Shown here one piece after another: positions 48,860 through 60,601 of a stretch of DNA of 64,000 bases. The stretch comes from Brachybacterium sp. Z12 (lineage in GTDB: Bacteria; Actinomycetota; Actinomycetes; Actinomycetales; Dermabacteraceae), in assembly GCF_014400405.1 (NCBI RefSeq), contig NZ_CP060496.1, forward strand, positions 1,860,001 to 1,924,000. Direction: 5' to 3'. Below the pieces are notes generated by a model that worked only from the letters and a program-made list of their open reading frames with translations, had not been told where the DNA came from and ran no database searches. How positions within the stretch are numbered: position 1 is the first letter of the stretch; each line of letters starts with the position of its first letter. A program made the position numbers and the translations under genes.

Positions 48860-51097
48860 TCAGAGCTGGGCGGTGAGGACCACCTCCATGCAGGGCTGCA
48901 TCAGGGAGACCTCCTCGCCCGGTGCGTCCCATCCGGTGGCCAGGGAGGGATCGAAGCTGGTCTCGACCGCGACCAGCTCGGTGCCGGCTGCGGCGTCGGC
49001 CGTGACCACGACCGTCTGCCCGGCACGCAGCCCGTGGATGCCCAAGGAGTTCAGGCCTGCGGAGGAGTCGACCTCGACACCGTCCACCCTCACCTGCGAC
49101 AGCTTGCCCTCGCCGACTGTCAGCTCCACCGCAGACGCCTCGCGCACGGCGGTGAAGGAGATCTCCACCCGCCCGTCGCCCGCCTCGGCGACCTGGAGCG
49201 TCGGCATCTCGACCTCGGAGGTCGCCTGCGTGCCGTCGAGCGCACGTCCCCATTCGGTGCTGCCCGAGACCTCCCAGGTCGTCGCGCCGTCCCCGGCGTC
49301 GACATGCGCGACGACCCGCTCCTGGGTCGGTTCGGGAGCCGCGAGGGTCCAGGCCGTGCCACCGATCGTGAGAGCGGCGACGAGTACGGCGGGCAGCAGC
49401 GGCGCCAGCAGCCGGCGCGGCCGACGGGACGGGCGTGGCTCAGTCCCGGGCCGGCTCAGGAGCAGCGCACCGGCAGCTCCGAGACCGATCAGAGCGGTGC
49501 CGGCGAGACCGCCGGCGGACGAGGCGATGCCGAACTCGCCGAGGGCCTGCAGCTGTGTCCCCAGCAGCCATCCCGTGGGCACCAGGGCGAGCAGCCGCAC
49601 CACCAGTCCTGGCAGGGGCGGCAGCACGGCGGCGAGCACGATCCCGCCGGCGGCGATCGCGGCCGGCAGGATCATCGATCCGCCCAGGGCAGGAGAGTAC
49701 ACAGCGAGTGCCGCGAGCAGTGCCGTCACCAGGAGCGATCCGCCCAGCAGGAGGGCTGCGCGGGAGATCAGCATTCGGGTGAGCACCCATCCGGCCGTCA
49801 CCACCGCGCCCGCCAGTGCCAGTTCGGCGAGGAGGAAGGGCTCGGCGCGCACGGGCTCACGGGTGGTCTGGGAGAGCATCGACGGTGTGGCACCGGCCGT
49901 GATGCTCCACAGCAACGTGGCTCCGAGCACTGCGACGGCCAGGGTCAGCAGCGAGGCTGCCGCACCGCCGAGGACCCCGCGCAGGCTCACTTCGCTCCGC
50001 CCTCGGGCCACCAGCGCTGCCGCGAGTACGGCGAGCGGCGCGAGCAGGCCGAGCACCGTGACCAGCAACGGCGGCAGAGCTACCACTCCCCAGGGAGCAG
50101 TGGTCTGGACGGGCTGTTCCGCAGCCCGTGTCTCGAGCTCGGCCAGATCCCGCCCTGTGAGGTCGCGGGTCAGGGCGAGGGTCAGCTCCCCGTAGTGCTG
50201 GAGGGTTCCGGCATCGAGGTGCTCGACGTCGTCCTGCGCGGAGTGGTAGGCCCAGGCGCCGTCGATGATCGCCATGTCCATCCCCCACCAGCCGCCCTCG
50301 CGGTAGGCGGTGAAGTCGGTGTCATTGGGGATGATCCCGAACAGCGCATCGGTGAAGGATTCGTACTCAGGGCTGGGCGAGGCACCGATCACGGCGTGCA
50401 TGGGGCCCTCGGCCCGGGTGACCATGGGTCGTCCCGAGATGCCGCGGGCCTCGTGGTTCAGCACCACCACGGGTGCGGTGAGCTTCTCGGCCGCTTCATC
50501 CAGGTACGCCTCGGCGCCGAGCAGGCCGCGCTCCTCCCCGTCGACGAGCAGCACCACCAGATCGTTACGCAGCGCCTCGGGTCCGAGCGCCCGCACCGTC
50601 TCGAGGATCACGGCGAGCCCGACGCCGGCGTCTGCGGCCCCCGGCGCGTTCGGCACCGAGTCGATATGGGTGGCCAGCACGATCGTGCCCGTGGGATCCG
50701 AGCCCGGGCGGGTGGCGACCAGGTTGCGAACATAGCCGCTGGAGGCCTCGTCACCGTTCTCCCTCACCCCGAGCCCCTCCTGGGCCCGGGTCTCGAAGCC
50801 GAGGGCGTCCAGCTGCTCAGAGAGCTCCGTATGGGCGCGGTCGTTGGCCGTGGAGCCGACGGGACGGGGTTCCGCGACCACCGGCGCGACCGCCTGGGAG
50901 GCGCGCGCGGCGCTGAAGACGTCGGTGGCGGCAGCGGCGTCCACCGGGGCCGTGACGCCGCGGGAGGCGACGCCGGCGGCGATCACCGCGAGCAGGACCA
51001 GCAGCAGCGCCAGGGCGTGCCAGCTGGGAGCACCGGCGGTCGTCTGGGCGGGGTGATGCGGGGGTGGACCGGCGTCCGCGCCGGGAGATGAGGTCAT
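48860..51097 (-). CDS. M28 family zinc aminopeptidase with large membrane domain
   Basis: This 745-residue protein has an N-terminal transmembrane helix (ALALLLVLLAVIAAGVAS), then an extracellular M28 peptidase domain: zinc ligands in VLATHIDSVP, the bridging Asp in APGAADAGVGLAVILE, Glu pair in LLVDGEERGLLGAEAYL, and H in YHSAQDDVEHLD. Seven or eight further membrane helices (about residues 330-590) and a C-terminal beta-rich domain follow. This is the layout of the ER-metallopeptidase-1-like M28 group. It is monocistronic. Confidence 0.88.
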   Translation of the reverse strand: MTSSPGADAGPPPHHPAQTTAGAPSWHALALLLVLLAVIAAGVASRGVTAPVDAAAATDVFSAARASQAVAPVVAEPRPVGSTANDRAHTELSEQLDALGFETRAQEGLGVRENGDEASSGYVRNLVATRPGSDPTGTIVLATHIDSVPNAPGAADAGVGLAVILETVRALGPEALRNDLVVLLVDGEERGLLGAEAYLDEAAEKLTAPVVVLNHEARGISGRPMVTRAEGPMHAVIGASPSPEYESFTDALFGIIPNDTDFTAYREGGWWGMDMAIIDGAWAYHSAQDDVEHLDAGTLQHYGELTLALTRDLTGRDLAELETRAAEQPVQTTAPWGVVALPPLLVTVLGLLAPLAVLAAALVARGRSEVSLRGVLGGAAASLLTLAVAVLGATLLWSITAGATPSMLSQTTREPVRAEPFLLAELALAGAVVTAGWVLTRMLISRAALLLGGSLLVTALLAALAVYSPALGGSMILPAAIAAGGIVLAAVLPPLPGLVVRLLALVPTGWLLGTQLQALGEFGIASSAGGLAGTALIGLGAAGALLLSRPGTEPRPSRRPRRLLAPLLPAVLVAALTIGGTAWTLAAPEPTQERVVAHVDAGDGATTWEVSGSTEWGRALDGTQATSEVEMPTLQVAEAGDGRVEISFTAVREASAVELTVGEGKLSQVRVDGVEVDSSAGLNSLGIHGLRAGQTVVVTADAAAGTELVAVETSFDPSLATGWDAPGEEVSLMQPCMEVVLTAQL

Positions 51098-51181
51098 GGC
51101 TACTTTCTACAGCCTCGGAGGACCTGCCGCCTCCTGCGTGCGGAGGAGAAGCGCACATCATGTCTGCGAGCACCGCAGTGC

Positions 51182-52108
51182 TCAGGTGCCGAGTGTCGCC
51201 AGCCCCGTCAGCGCGGTGAGGGTGCCTGCGGCCTCGAGCAGTGCGGAGCGGAAGGCCAGCAGCGAGGGGTGCTGCGCTGCGCCCGATCTCGCTGCGGTGT
51301 ACAGCGAGCGATGGGGGTCTGCGGGCAGGCGCAGCACGCGCGTGCCGCCGAGGTGCTCGGAGGCGATGATGCCGGGGACGAAGGCGACGGCATGACCGGA
51401 GCGCACCAGGTGCACCTGCAGCAGCGGATCCGGCGTGGTGAAGCGGACCTGCGGCTCCACGCCCGCGGAGCGCAGATAGGTCCGTGCCCAAATCCCGGTG
51501 CGGCTCCCCGGCGGGTCCAGCGCCCAGGGCGCCTCGGCCAGCCCGACGAGCGAGCGCGCCTCGGCCCACGGTCCGGAGGCCGGCAGCACCAGCAGCAGGG
51601 GATCGCGCAGCAGTGCTTCCCGGTCGGTGCCTCGCCGCACCACCTGCTGGCCCCCGGGGTAGTCCTCGCCCAGGATCACGTCGTAGCGGTGGGCGAGCAG
51701 CCCTTCGTATGCCTCCTCGACCTCCTGCTGAGCCATCTCGAGATGGAGCGCGGGATGGTGCTGCGCCAGCACGCTCACGGCCGCAGGGGCGAGCGCGATC
51801 ATCGGGGTCTGGAAGGAGGCCACCCGCAGCAGACCGCCGGCATCGCTCTGAGCGTGGGCGAGCTCCGCCTCCGCGGCCTCGAGCAGTCCCAGCATCTCCT
51901 CGGCGCGCCGAGCCAGCTGGACGCCCGCATCAGTGAGCACGACCCGGCGCCCGGCCTGTTGGAAGAGGGTGACCTTGGTCTCCCGCTCCAGGTGGGAGAG
52001 CTGCTGGGACACTGCGGAAGGGGACATCGAATGCGCGCGTGCGACCGCCGACATGGTCTCCAGCCTGCGCAGTTCATGCAGCAGGAACAGCCGATGCAGG
52101 TTGAGCAC
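51182..52108 (-). CDS. LysR family transcriptional regulator
   Basis: This 308-residue protein has the N-terminal LysR helix-turn-helix FLLHELRRLETMSAVARAHSMSPSAVSQQLSHLERETKVTLFQQAGRRVVLTDAG (about residues 7-62) and a periplasmic-binding-type effector domain from about residue 88. GTG 52108 has GGAGG 7 bp upstream. It is divergent from the EamA exporter gene with a 91-bp gap containing a palindrome at 52124-52142; it likely controls that exporter. The effector may be an amino acid or metabolite; not visible. Confidence 0.9.
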   Translation of the reverse strand: MLNLHRLFLLHELRRLETMSAVARAHSMSPSAVSQQLSHLERETKVTLFQQAGRRVVLTDAGVQLARRAEEMLGLLEAAEAELAHAQSDAGGLLRVASFQTPMIALAPAAVSVLAQHHPALHLEMAQQEVEEAYEGLLAHRYDVILGEDYPGGQQVVRRGTDREALLRDPLLLVLPASGPWAEARSLVGLAEAPWALDPPGSRTGIWARTYLRSAGVEPQVRFTTPDPLLQVHLVRSGHAVAFVPGIIASEHLGGTRVLRLPADPHRSLYTAARSGAAQHPSLLAFRSALLEAAGTLTALTGLATLGT

Positions 52109-52123
52109 GGCCCCGCCTCCTAT

Positions 52124-52142
52124 CGTGAAGTTCTGCTTCACG
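52124..52142. promoter_or_regulatory. Palindrome, candidate LysR operator
   Basis: CGTGAAG at 52124-52130 and CTTCACG at 52136-52142 form a perfect 7-bp inverted repeat with a 5-base centre, in the 91-bp divergent region between the LysR and EamA genes. It contains a T-n11-A arrangement as in LysR boxes. Binding is inferred. Confidence 0.5.
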
Positions 52143-52199
52143 GTACAGGTCGACAACATTCGCTGGACCGGGCCGGACAGGAGGCTCCACAGTAGGAGG

Positions 52200-53356
52200 G
52201 TGACCACGTCTTCCGCTCCCGCTCCTGCCCCGTCGGCGTCCCCTGCGCGCTCCGCACGCGGCGGCACCGGGGCCCCGATGACGCCGGTGCTTTTCATCCT
52301 CGGTTCCTGCGTCTCGCTCCAGTTCGGTGCGGCGCTGGCGACCCAGCTCTTCCCCGAGCTCGGCTCCTGGGGCACCACCGCGCTGCGTCTGGGGATCGCC
52401 GCGCTGGTGCTCCTGGTGATCGTGCGCCCCAAGCTGCATCGCTTCACCCGTGAGCAGTGGATCGCGGTGCTGCTGTTCGGCGGTGCGATCGGGGCGATGA
52501 ACGGCGCCTTCTACGCCTCGATCGCCAGGATCCCGCTGGGCACCGCGGTCACTATCGAGTTCCTCGGGCCGCTCGCCGTCGCCGCAGTCCTCTCCACCCG
52601 TCGCAGCGACCTGCTGTGGGTGGTGCTCGCCCTCGCCGGGGTGAGCCTGTTCGGGTTCGAGTCGCTGACCTCAGCCGCCTCCCTCGACGGCCTCGGCGTG
52701 CTGTTCGCCCTGATCGCCGCCGTGTTCTGGGGGCTCTACATCCTCAGCAGCGCCCGGGTGGGACGCCTCGTGCCCGGCCAGGACGGCCTCGCCGTCGCGA
52801 TGGCGGTGGGCGCCCTCGTGGTCCTTCCCCTCGGTGCTCCGGGCGCACTCACCGGGATCATGGACCTGCGGCTGCTCGGGCTCGCCGCCGCCACCGCGGT
52901 GCTGGCCTCGGTGCTGCCGTACACCCTCGAGCTCGCGGCCCTGCGACGGCTGCCGCGGCACGTGTTCGGCATCCTGCTCAGCCTCGAGCCGGTGATCGCG
53001 CTGATCGCAGGCGTCCTCCTCATCGGCCAGGAGGCGACCGTGCTGCGCATCGGCGCGGCGGTGCTGGTGGTGGGGGCGAGCGTGGGGATCACCCTGACCG
53101 CGCGCCGCACCTCCCCGCCGACCCGCACCCGGCGGACGAGCTGCCCGGCTGGGATCTGCCTACCCCCACCCACGCAACCGTCACCGGCGAGATGCCGATG
53201 CTCAGCGAGGCCGCGCTGTGGGCCGAGGAGGCGCCTGAGGACGGGGAGCCGCGCGCCGAGGCCAGCGTGCCGCACTCCCCGGGCGAGGCGCCGCGCACCG
53301 AGGGCGCGACGGCGCGCACTGAGGGCGGGGCCCCGCACACCGAGCCTCGCCGCTGA
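52200..53356 (+). CDS. EamA family exporter, RhtA-like (frameshifted near the C-terminus)
   Basis: This drug/metabolite transporter of about 385 residues has ten hydrophobic helices in two EamA repeats, e.g. MTPVLFILGSCVSLQFGAAL, IPLGTAVTIEFLGPLAVAAV and VFGILLSLEPVIALIAGVLLIGQE. The G-x(4)-E-F-x-G-P-L and S-L-E-P-V segments suggest the RhtA threonine/homoserine exporter branch. One base is lost near 53115; the tail from PHLPADPHPADELPGWD on (to 53356) is hydrophilic and Glu/Thr-rich, with imperfect repeats E-A-P-R-T-E-G. The GTG at 52200 (in an AGGAGG context) is tentative. Confidence 0.83.
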
Positions 53357-53392
53357 CCGCCCACCCCAGCACCTCCCCGGGCCCAAAAAACA

Positions 53393-53444
53393 CAGCCACG
53401 TCCTGAAAGGTGCCAGTTAGCTGGCACCTTTCAGGACGTGGCTG
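53393..53444. terminator. Bidirectional intrinsic terminator between EamA gene and leuA
   Basis: A perfect 24-bp inverted repeat with a 4-base loop (arms 53393-53416 and 53421-53444), preceded by a run of six A (about 53385-53390) and followed by four T (about 53448-53451). This is a textbook bidirectional terminator between convergent genes. Confidence 0.93.
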
Positions 53445-53544
53445 GAATTTTCTGGCGGGGAGGCACGCACCAGGGCACGGCGCACCAGAACGACGCGCAG
53501 CGGGCCGGGCCGGGCCGGAAGGCGCGCCGCCCCGCCCCAGGGGC

Positions 53545-55483
<1,939 letters not shown>

Positions 55484-55555
55484 TCACGGTAGCACCGCCG
55501 GTCGCTCTGCTCGGGATCGCTCACGATGCGAACACCGTGCGGTCTCCCCGAGGCC

Positions 55556-56539
55556 TCAGAACCCGAGCCGGCCCAGCTGCTTGGGGTCCCGCTGCCACTC
55601 CTTGGCGACCTTCACCCGCAGGTCCAGGTGCACCTTGCGGCCGATCAGGTGGTTGATCTCGGCACGGGCCCGGGAACCGACGTCCTTCAGACGCGAGCCG
55701 GCCTTCCCGATGATGATGCCCTTCTGGCTGTCGCGCTCGACGTAGAGGGTCGCGCGCACCACCAGGCGGCCCTCGCCGGGCGCGATCTCGGCGAAGGGGT
55801 CATCAGGATCGGTCTCGACGACCTCCTCGACCACCACGGCGATCGAGTGCGGGAGCTCGTCACGCACCCCCTCCAGCGCGGCCTCGCGGATCAGCTCGGA
55901 GATGCGATCATCGCGCGACTCCTCGGTGAGCTGATCATCGGGGTACAGCTGCGGACCTTCGGGCAGCCGCCTCGAGATCACGTCGAGCAGCACATCGATC
56001 TGCTCGCCCTTGACCGCGGAGATCGGCACGATGTCGTCGAAGCTCATCAGCTGGTCCACGCTCATCAGGTGCTCGGCCAGCGCATCGCGCCCCACCAGGT
56101 CGATCTTGGTGACGACCGCGATCACCTTGGGGCCGCGCCGGCCCTGGCGCAGCTCCTTGAGGTCCTCGGCGACGTAGCGGTCGCCGGGGCCGATCTTCTG
56201 ATCCGCGGGGAGGCAGAATCCCACCACGTCGACCTCTCCGAGCGTGCCGCGCACCAGGTCGTTGAGCCTCTCGCCCAGCAGGGTGCGCGGGCGGTGCACG
56301 CCGGGGGTGTCGACCAGGATGATCTGGGCGTCCTCCCGGGTGACGATCCCGCGGATGGCGCGCCGGGTGGTCTGTGGCTTGCTGGAGGTGATCGCGACCT
56401 TCTCCCCCACCAGCGCATTGGTCAGCGTCGACTTGCCGACGTTGGGGCGGCCCACCAGGGCCACGAAGCCGGACCTGTGCCCGGGGGCTGCGGCGGGATC
56501 CTCGACGGGCTCGGTGCTCGGGTTCTGGTCAGCGGTCAT
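55556..56539 (-). CDS. era: GTPase Era
   Basis: This 327-residue GTPase acts in 16S rRNA maturation and small-subunit assembly. G1 is GFVALVGRPNVGKSTLTNALVG, G2 SSKPQTTRRAIRGIV, G3 IILVDTPGVH, G4 AVVTKIDLV, G5 PISAVKG. The C-terminal KH domain has GKAGSRLKDVGSRARAEINHLIGRKVHLDLRVKVAKEWQRD. ATG 56539 has GGAGG 6 bp upstream and overlaps the end of the CNNM gene by 11 bp. Preceded by ybeY, phoH and CNNM in one operon. Confidence 0.96.
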   Translation of the reverse strand: MTADQNPSTEPVEDPAAAPGHRSGFVALVGRPNVGKSTLTNALVGEKVAITSSKPQTTRRAIRGIVTREDAQIILVDTPGVHRPRTLLGERLNDLVRGTLGEVDVVGFCLPADQKIGPGDRYVAEDLKELRQGRRGPKVIAVVTKIDLVGRDALAEHLMSVDQLMSFDDIVPISAVKGEQIDVLLDVISRRLPEGPQLYPDDQLTEESRDDRISELIREAALEGVRDELPHSIAVVVEEVVETDPDDPFAEIAPGEGRLVVRATLYVERDSQKGIIIGKAGSRLKDVGSRARAEINHLIGRKVHLDLRVKVAKEWQRDPKQLGRLGF

Positions 56540-57866
56540 GGTCGTCCTCCTGGTCACTGTCCTGCATGTCATCGTCGTCCGGGGCTCGGCGCACGAGCAC
56601 GCTGGACAGCCGCTTGCGTCGGCCGGCGGTCTTCTCGGCCTCCAGCTCGAGCCCGTGGGTGGTGGCGCGGGTGCCGGGGATCGGCACCCGCCCTGTGGCC
56701 TTGGCCAGCAGACCTCCCACGCTGTCGATGTCGTCATCATCGAGATCGAGGTCGAACAGCTCCCCCACCTCGGAGAGCCCGGCGCGGGCGGGCACGCGGT
56801 AGCGGCCCTGGCCGAGGTCCACGATCTCCGGCTCCGCGCGGTCGTGCTCATCGGAGATGTCGCCGACGATCTCCTCGAGGATGTCCTCGATCGTGACGAT
56901 CCCGGCGACGCCTCCGTACTCGTCCACCAGCACGGTGATGTGCACGTTGCTGGTCTGCATCTGGGACAGGACCTCGTCGGCCGCGACGAACTCCGGGGCG
57001 AAGCGCGCCGCGCGCATGATCTCGTGCACCGCGCGCTGCGGGCTCGGGTCCCACGGGGAGTGGATCGCGCGCATCACGTCCTTGACGTACAGCATCCCGC
57101 GCAGGTCGTCGGCGCTGTCCCCGGTGACCGGGATCCGGGAGTACCCGGAGCGGACGAACAGGCGCATCGCCTTCTCGGCGCTCGAGGACGCGGTGATCGT
57201 GACCATGTCCGGTCGCGGGACCATCAGCTCGCGCACCATGGTGCCGCGCAGGTCGAAGACGCCCTGGATCATGTCCCGCTCGTCGTCGCGCACGTGCTCG
57301 TCCTCGAGCGCGCGGTCGACGTTCTGACGGGCCTTCTCGGCGCGGTCCTCAGGGTTCGTCTGGTTGGCGGGTCGCTTCTCGAACGATGCCCCGACCCGGG
57401 TCAGCGCACCCGCCGGCAGCCACAGCAGTGCGCGCACCACGGTGATCAGCATCCGCGTGGTGATCAGCACCGACTCGGGCCGACGCCGACCGATCGCGCG
57501 CGGGGAGAGCGCGAGGACGACCAGCACCAGGGAACCGGCGATCACCAGCGTGACCAGCAGCGGCAGCACCCACCCTCCGACCAGGCCGAGACGGTCCCAG
57601 GCCACGAACACGATCCCCGCGATCGACGCCACCATCACGACCTCGGCGAGCACCCGTCCCAGCACGACGGAGGCGAGCGTGCGACGAGAGTCCGCGTGCT
57701 GGGCGAGGACGCGTGCCCGCACGGACTCCGGACGGTCCGCCACGGCCTTCTCGAGACCGCCGCGGGAGACGGCCAGCTGCGCTGAGTCCACGGCGGTGAG
57801 CATCGCCGCGACGAACCCCGCGAGCATCACCAGCGGGACCAGCACGAGCAGCGCGGTGCTCAGCAT
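56529..57866 (-). CDS. CNNM/hemolysin C-type membrane protein with CBS domains
   Basis: This 445-residue protein has a four-helix CNNM (DUF21) domain at residues 1-150, two CBS domains (VRELMVPRPDMVTITASSSAEKAMRLFVRSGYSRIPVTGDSADDLRGMLYVKD and a second with ITVLVDEYGGVAGIVTIEDILEEIVGDISDE), and a CorC/HlyC domain (DLDDDDIDSVGGLLAKATGRVPIPG). Family members affect Mg or Co homeostasis. The hemolysin name is historical. It is in its usual place between ybeY and era. Confidence 0.92.
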   Translation of the reverse strand: MLSTALLVLVPLVMLAGFVAAMLTAVDSAQLAVSRGGLEKAVADRPESVRARVLAQHADSRRTLASVVLGRVLAEVVMVASIAGIVFVAWDRLGLVGGWVLPLLVTLVIAGSLVLVVLALSPRAIGRRRPESVLITTRMLITVVRALLWLPAGALTRVGASFEKRPANQTNPEDRAEKARQNVDRALEDEHVRDDERDMIQGVFDLRGTMVRELMVPRPDMVTITASSSAEKAMRLFVRSGYSRIPVTGDSADDLRGMLYVKDVMRAIHSPWDPSPQRAVHEIMRAARFAPEFVAADEVLSQMQTSNVHITVLVDEYGGVAGIVTIEDILEEIVGDISDEHDRAEPEIVDLGQGRYRVPARAGLSEVGELFDLDLDDDDIDSVGGLLAKATGRVPIPGTRATTHGLELEAEKTAGRRKRLSSVLVRRAPDDDDMQDSDQEDDHDR

Positions 57867-57912
57867 GGCCGTGCGGGGGTGGGCGTGGGCGGCGGCGTCA
57901 CGGTGCGGATGT

Positions 57913-58373
57913 TCAGCGCCCGGGCCGGGAGGCGAGGAAGGTGAGCAGGAGCTTGCGCTGGAGGTCGAACATGACCGTCCGCTCCTCCTCCTCCATATGG
58001 TCGTAGCCCAGCAGGTGCAGGATGGAATGCACCGTCAGCAGCAGCATCTCCTCGACGGCGCTGTGGCCCGCCTCGGCCGCCTGCTTCGCGGCCACGCTCG
58101 GGCAGAGCACCACATCGCCGAGCAGGCCCTCTTCGGTGGGGTGATCGGCGCTGCCGGGGTGAGCTCGTCCATCGGGAAGCTCATCACATCGGTGGGGCCC
58201 GGCAGGTCCAGCCACTGCACGTGCAGCTTCTCCATCGCTTCCTCGTCGACGAAGAGGATCGACATCTCGGTCGCGGGATGCAGGTGCATCGCCTCGAACA
58301 CGAAGCGGGCGAGCTCGACGAACTCCCGCTCGTCGACGACCGCGGTGGTCTCGTTGCGGATCTCGATGGTCAT
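57913..58373 (-). CDS. ybeY: Endoribonuclease YbeY (frameshifted)
   Basis: YbeY is a zinc enzyme for 16S rRNA 3'-end maturation and ribosome quality control. Repaired length is about 153 residues. The metal motif is [16 protein letters not shown] (H-x3-H-x5-H). The first part, [18 protein letters not shown], is in another frame; one G is lost near 58153. The start ATG at 58373 overlaps the phoH stop by 4 bp. Confidence 0.94.
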
Positions 58374-59422
58374 GCTCGGCTCCCCTTGTTCGTGCGATGA
58401 CGGGCATCGCGGCTGCCGCCCGGCTGGATCTCCCAGCGTCCGTAGGCTTCGACGATCTCGCTGACCAGTCGGTGCCGCACCACATCCCGCGAGGACATGC
58501 GGCAGAACGAGATGTCGTCGATCCCGGCGAGCACCTGCTCCACCACCCGTAGTCCACTCTTCTGACCTCCGGGCAGGTCCACCTGCGTGACATCGCCGGT
58601 GACCACCATGGTGGAGTTGAACCCGAGCCGGGTGAGGAACATCTTCATCTGCTCGGGGGTGGTGTTCTGTGCCTCGTCGAGGATGATGAAGGCGTCGTTC
58701 AGAGTCCGCCCGCGCATATAGGCCAGCGGTGCGACCTCGATGGTTCCGGCGCTCATCAGGCGCGGGATCGACTCCGGGTCCAGCATGTCGTGCAGCGCGT
58801 CATAGAGCGGGCGAAGGTAGGGGTCGATCTTCTCACTGAGCCCGCCGGGCAGGAAGCCCAGCCGCTCCCCCGCCTCGACCGCCGGACGGGTGAGGATGAT
58901 GCGGTCGACCTGCTTGCTCAGCAGCTTCTGCACGGCCATCGCGACCGCCAGATACGTCTTGCCGGTACCGGCGGGACCGATCCCGAAGGTCACCGTCGAG
59001 GACTCGATCGCCTCGATGTATGTCTTCTGCCCCATCGTCTTGGGCCGGATGGAACGCCCGCGCGAGGAGAGGATGGTGCGGGAGAGCACCTGCTCGAGCT
59101 TCTCTCCCGCCGCGCGATCATCTCCGTAGAGGTTCGCGGCACGCTGGACAGCCTCGGCGGTGACCGCCTGGCCCGTGCTCGCCAGCTCGATCAGGGAGCG
59201 CATGATGTGCTCCCCGCGCCGCAGCGCCTCCTCGGTGCCTCGCAGGGTCACCTGATGGCCACGGACGTGGACGTCCGTGTCCGGCACCGCGTCCTCGAGG
59301 GCGGCCAGTGCCTGATCGTTCTCCCCGAGCACCTGGAAGGGGCTCAGATGGTCGGGGATCGCCAGCTTCCGCTCACGCACCTCCGGGGTGCGTCCGGGGG
59401 CCGGGCCGAGAGCGTCCGTCAC
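58370..59422 (-). CDS. phoH: PhoH-like ATPase
   Basis: This 350-residue protein has a KH-like N-terminal part and a P-loop ATPase: Walker [21 protein letters not shown] (about residue 145), Walker [27 protein letters not shown], and [12 protein letters not shown]. PhoH-like proteins are linked with RNA processing alongside YbeY. The GTG start at 59422 overlaps the HIT gene stop by 4 bp. Confidence 0.95.
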   Translation of the reverse strand: MTDALGPAPGRTPEVRERKLAIPDHLSPFQVLGENDQALAALEDAVPDTDVHVRGHQVTLRGTEEALRRGEHIMRSLIELASTGQAVTAEAVQRAANLYGDDRAAGEKLEQVLSRTILSSRGRSIRPKTMGQKTYIEAIESSTVTFGIGPAGTGKTYLAVAMAVQKLLSKQVDRIILTRPAVEAGERLGFLPGGLSEKIDPYLRPLYDALHDMLDPESIPRLMSAGTIEVAPLAYMRGRTLNDAFIILDEAQNTTPEQMKMFLTRLGFNSTMVVTGDVTQVDLPGGQKSGLRVVEQVLAGIDDISFCRMSSRDVVRHRLVSEIVEAYGRWEIQPGGSRDARHRTNKGSRA

Positions 59423-59793
59423 AGTTCTCCTTCTGCGAGCTTCCCGCCCGCCAGGACGTGCGCATGCACATGGAACACGGTCTGTCCGGCGTTCGCGCCG
59501 GTGTTGAAGATCAATCGGAAGTCGCCATCACCGTGCGCGGCGGCCACCTCGGCAGCGACCTGCGCGGTGTGGGCGAGCAGCGCGGGGTCCTGCGCGAGCT
59601 CGGTCACGTCCCGGCGATGTGCCCGGGGCACGACGAGCACATGCATCGGAGCCTGCGGGTGCAGGTCCTTGAAGGCGACCACGTGGTCGTCCTCGTGGAC
59701 GCGCTCGGAGGGGATGTCCCCGGCGATGATCTTGCAGAAGATGCAGTCCGGATCGTGACGCTGTGTGACGGGCTCGGTGAGGCTGTTTCCCAT
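59419..59793 (-). CDS. HIT family hydrolase (HINT-like)
   Basis: This 124-residue protein has CIFCKIIAGDIPSERVHEDDHVVAFKDLHPQAPMHVLVVPRAH and the histidine triad TVFHVHAHVLAGG (H-x-H-x-H). It is expected to hydrolyse nucleoside phosphoramidates or similar. It heads the phoH-ybeY-CNNM-era operon and is divergent from the flavin reductase gene. Confidence 0.93.
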   Translation of the reverse strand: MGNSLTEPVTQRHDPDCIFCKIIAGDIPSERVHEDDHVVAFKDLHPQAPMHVLVVPRAHRRDVTELAQDPALLAHTAQVAAEVAAAHGDGDFRLIFNTGANAGQTVFHVHAHVLAGGKLAEGEL

Positions 59794-59870
59794 GCTCGGG
59801 AGTCTACGGGAGCGAGGAACACCACCACGGCTTGGGGAACACCCGGAAGGTATGCGAAGTTTTAATCACT

Positions 59871-60413
59871 ATGACGAAACTCGGAATCATCCTCGCCAGT
59901 GCCCGCCCGAACCGTGTGGGGGAGCATGTCTCCCGCTGGGTCCGTGACGCCGTCCCCACCGGCGTGGACGTGGATCTGATCGATCTGCGGGAGGTGGCCC
60001 TGCCCGCCTTCGACGGCACCACCAGCCCCAAGCAGGGCCTGCCCAAGGAGACGGATCACGCCCGCGCCTGGGGCGAGCGGATCGGCGCACTCGACGCCCT
60101 GGTGATCCTCACGCCGCAGTACAACGGCTCCTACCCGGGCAATCTCAAGACCGCGATTGACTTCCTCTACGAGGAATGGAGCGAGCTGCCCACGCTCCTG
60201 GTCGGCTACGGCTGGGGATCCGCCGGCGAGGTGCTCCCGCAGCTGGAGACCCTGATGACCCGCCTCGGCGCCGACGTCATCGGCTCGATCGGTCTGGGAT
60301 TCCGTGAGGACCTCTCCGTCGAGGGCGAGCTGTTCGTCGCCGAGGAGAAGACCGCCGCGCTCGGTGAGCATCTCAGCACGATCACTCAGCGCGCGCTCTC
60401 CAACGTCGGCTGA
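59871..60413 (+). CDS. NAD(P)H-dependent FMN reductase
   Basis: This 180-residue flavodoxin-like enzyme has the phosphate-binding start KLGIILASARPNRVGEHVSRW and the FMN/NAD contact TPQYNGSYPGNLKTAIDFLYEEW, then LVGYGWGSAGEVLPQLETLM. It transfers electrons from NAD(P)H to FMN or quinones. ATG 59871 is the start with family similarity; an upstream in-frame ATG at 59832 is less likely. No strong ribosome site is present, which suggests weak or leaderless expression. Confidence 0.88.
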   Translation: MTKLGIILASARPNRVGEHVSRWVRDAVPTGVDVDLIDLREVALPAFDGTTSPKQGLPKETDHARAWGERIGALDALVILTPQYNGSYPGNLKTAIDFLYEEWSELPTLLVGYGWGSAGEVLPQLETLMTRLGADVIGSIGLGFREDLSVEGELFVAEEKTAALGEHLSTITQRALSNVG

Positions 60414-60469
60414 CCTTCAGCGCGGGCGGTCCAGGGCGACCGGGCCGTTCTCGGCCATCGGAAACACCC

Positions 60470-60600
60470 CGGCCACTCCGGCCTGCTCGGGACACGCGGG
60501 ACACGCGGGACCACCCGAGTTATGCCGGACCACCCGGGCCACCCAGCGCACCCGGCCAGACAGAGACACGCAGGCCCACCCGAGACACGCCGGACCACGA
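60470..60600. repeat. Degenerate GC-rich tandem repeat
   Basis: Between the flavin reductase stop and the terminator at 60602 the + strand repeats short units related to GGGACACGC, GGGACCACCC and GAGACACGC (about 8-18 bp period), giving a patchy array over about 130 bp. No gene with recognisable sequence is present; the open frames across it are artefacts of the repeat. The rest of the gap 60414-60719 holds only this array, the hairpin and about 66 bp before rsmE ends. Confidence 0.6.
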
Positions 60601-60601
60601 A

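Noticed and set aside
53393..53444. Possible IS terminal repeat or transposon scar
   Set aside because: The 24-bp inverted repeat has a 4-base loop, flanking A and T runs and sits between convergent genes; that is an intrinsic terminator. No transposase or target duplication is visible.
60470..60600. Possible CRISPR array
   Set aside because: The units are short, degenerate and contiguous, without constant repeats separated by unique spacers, and no cas genes are nearby.
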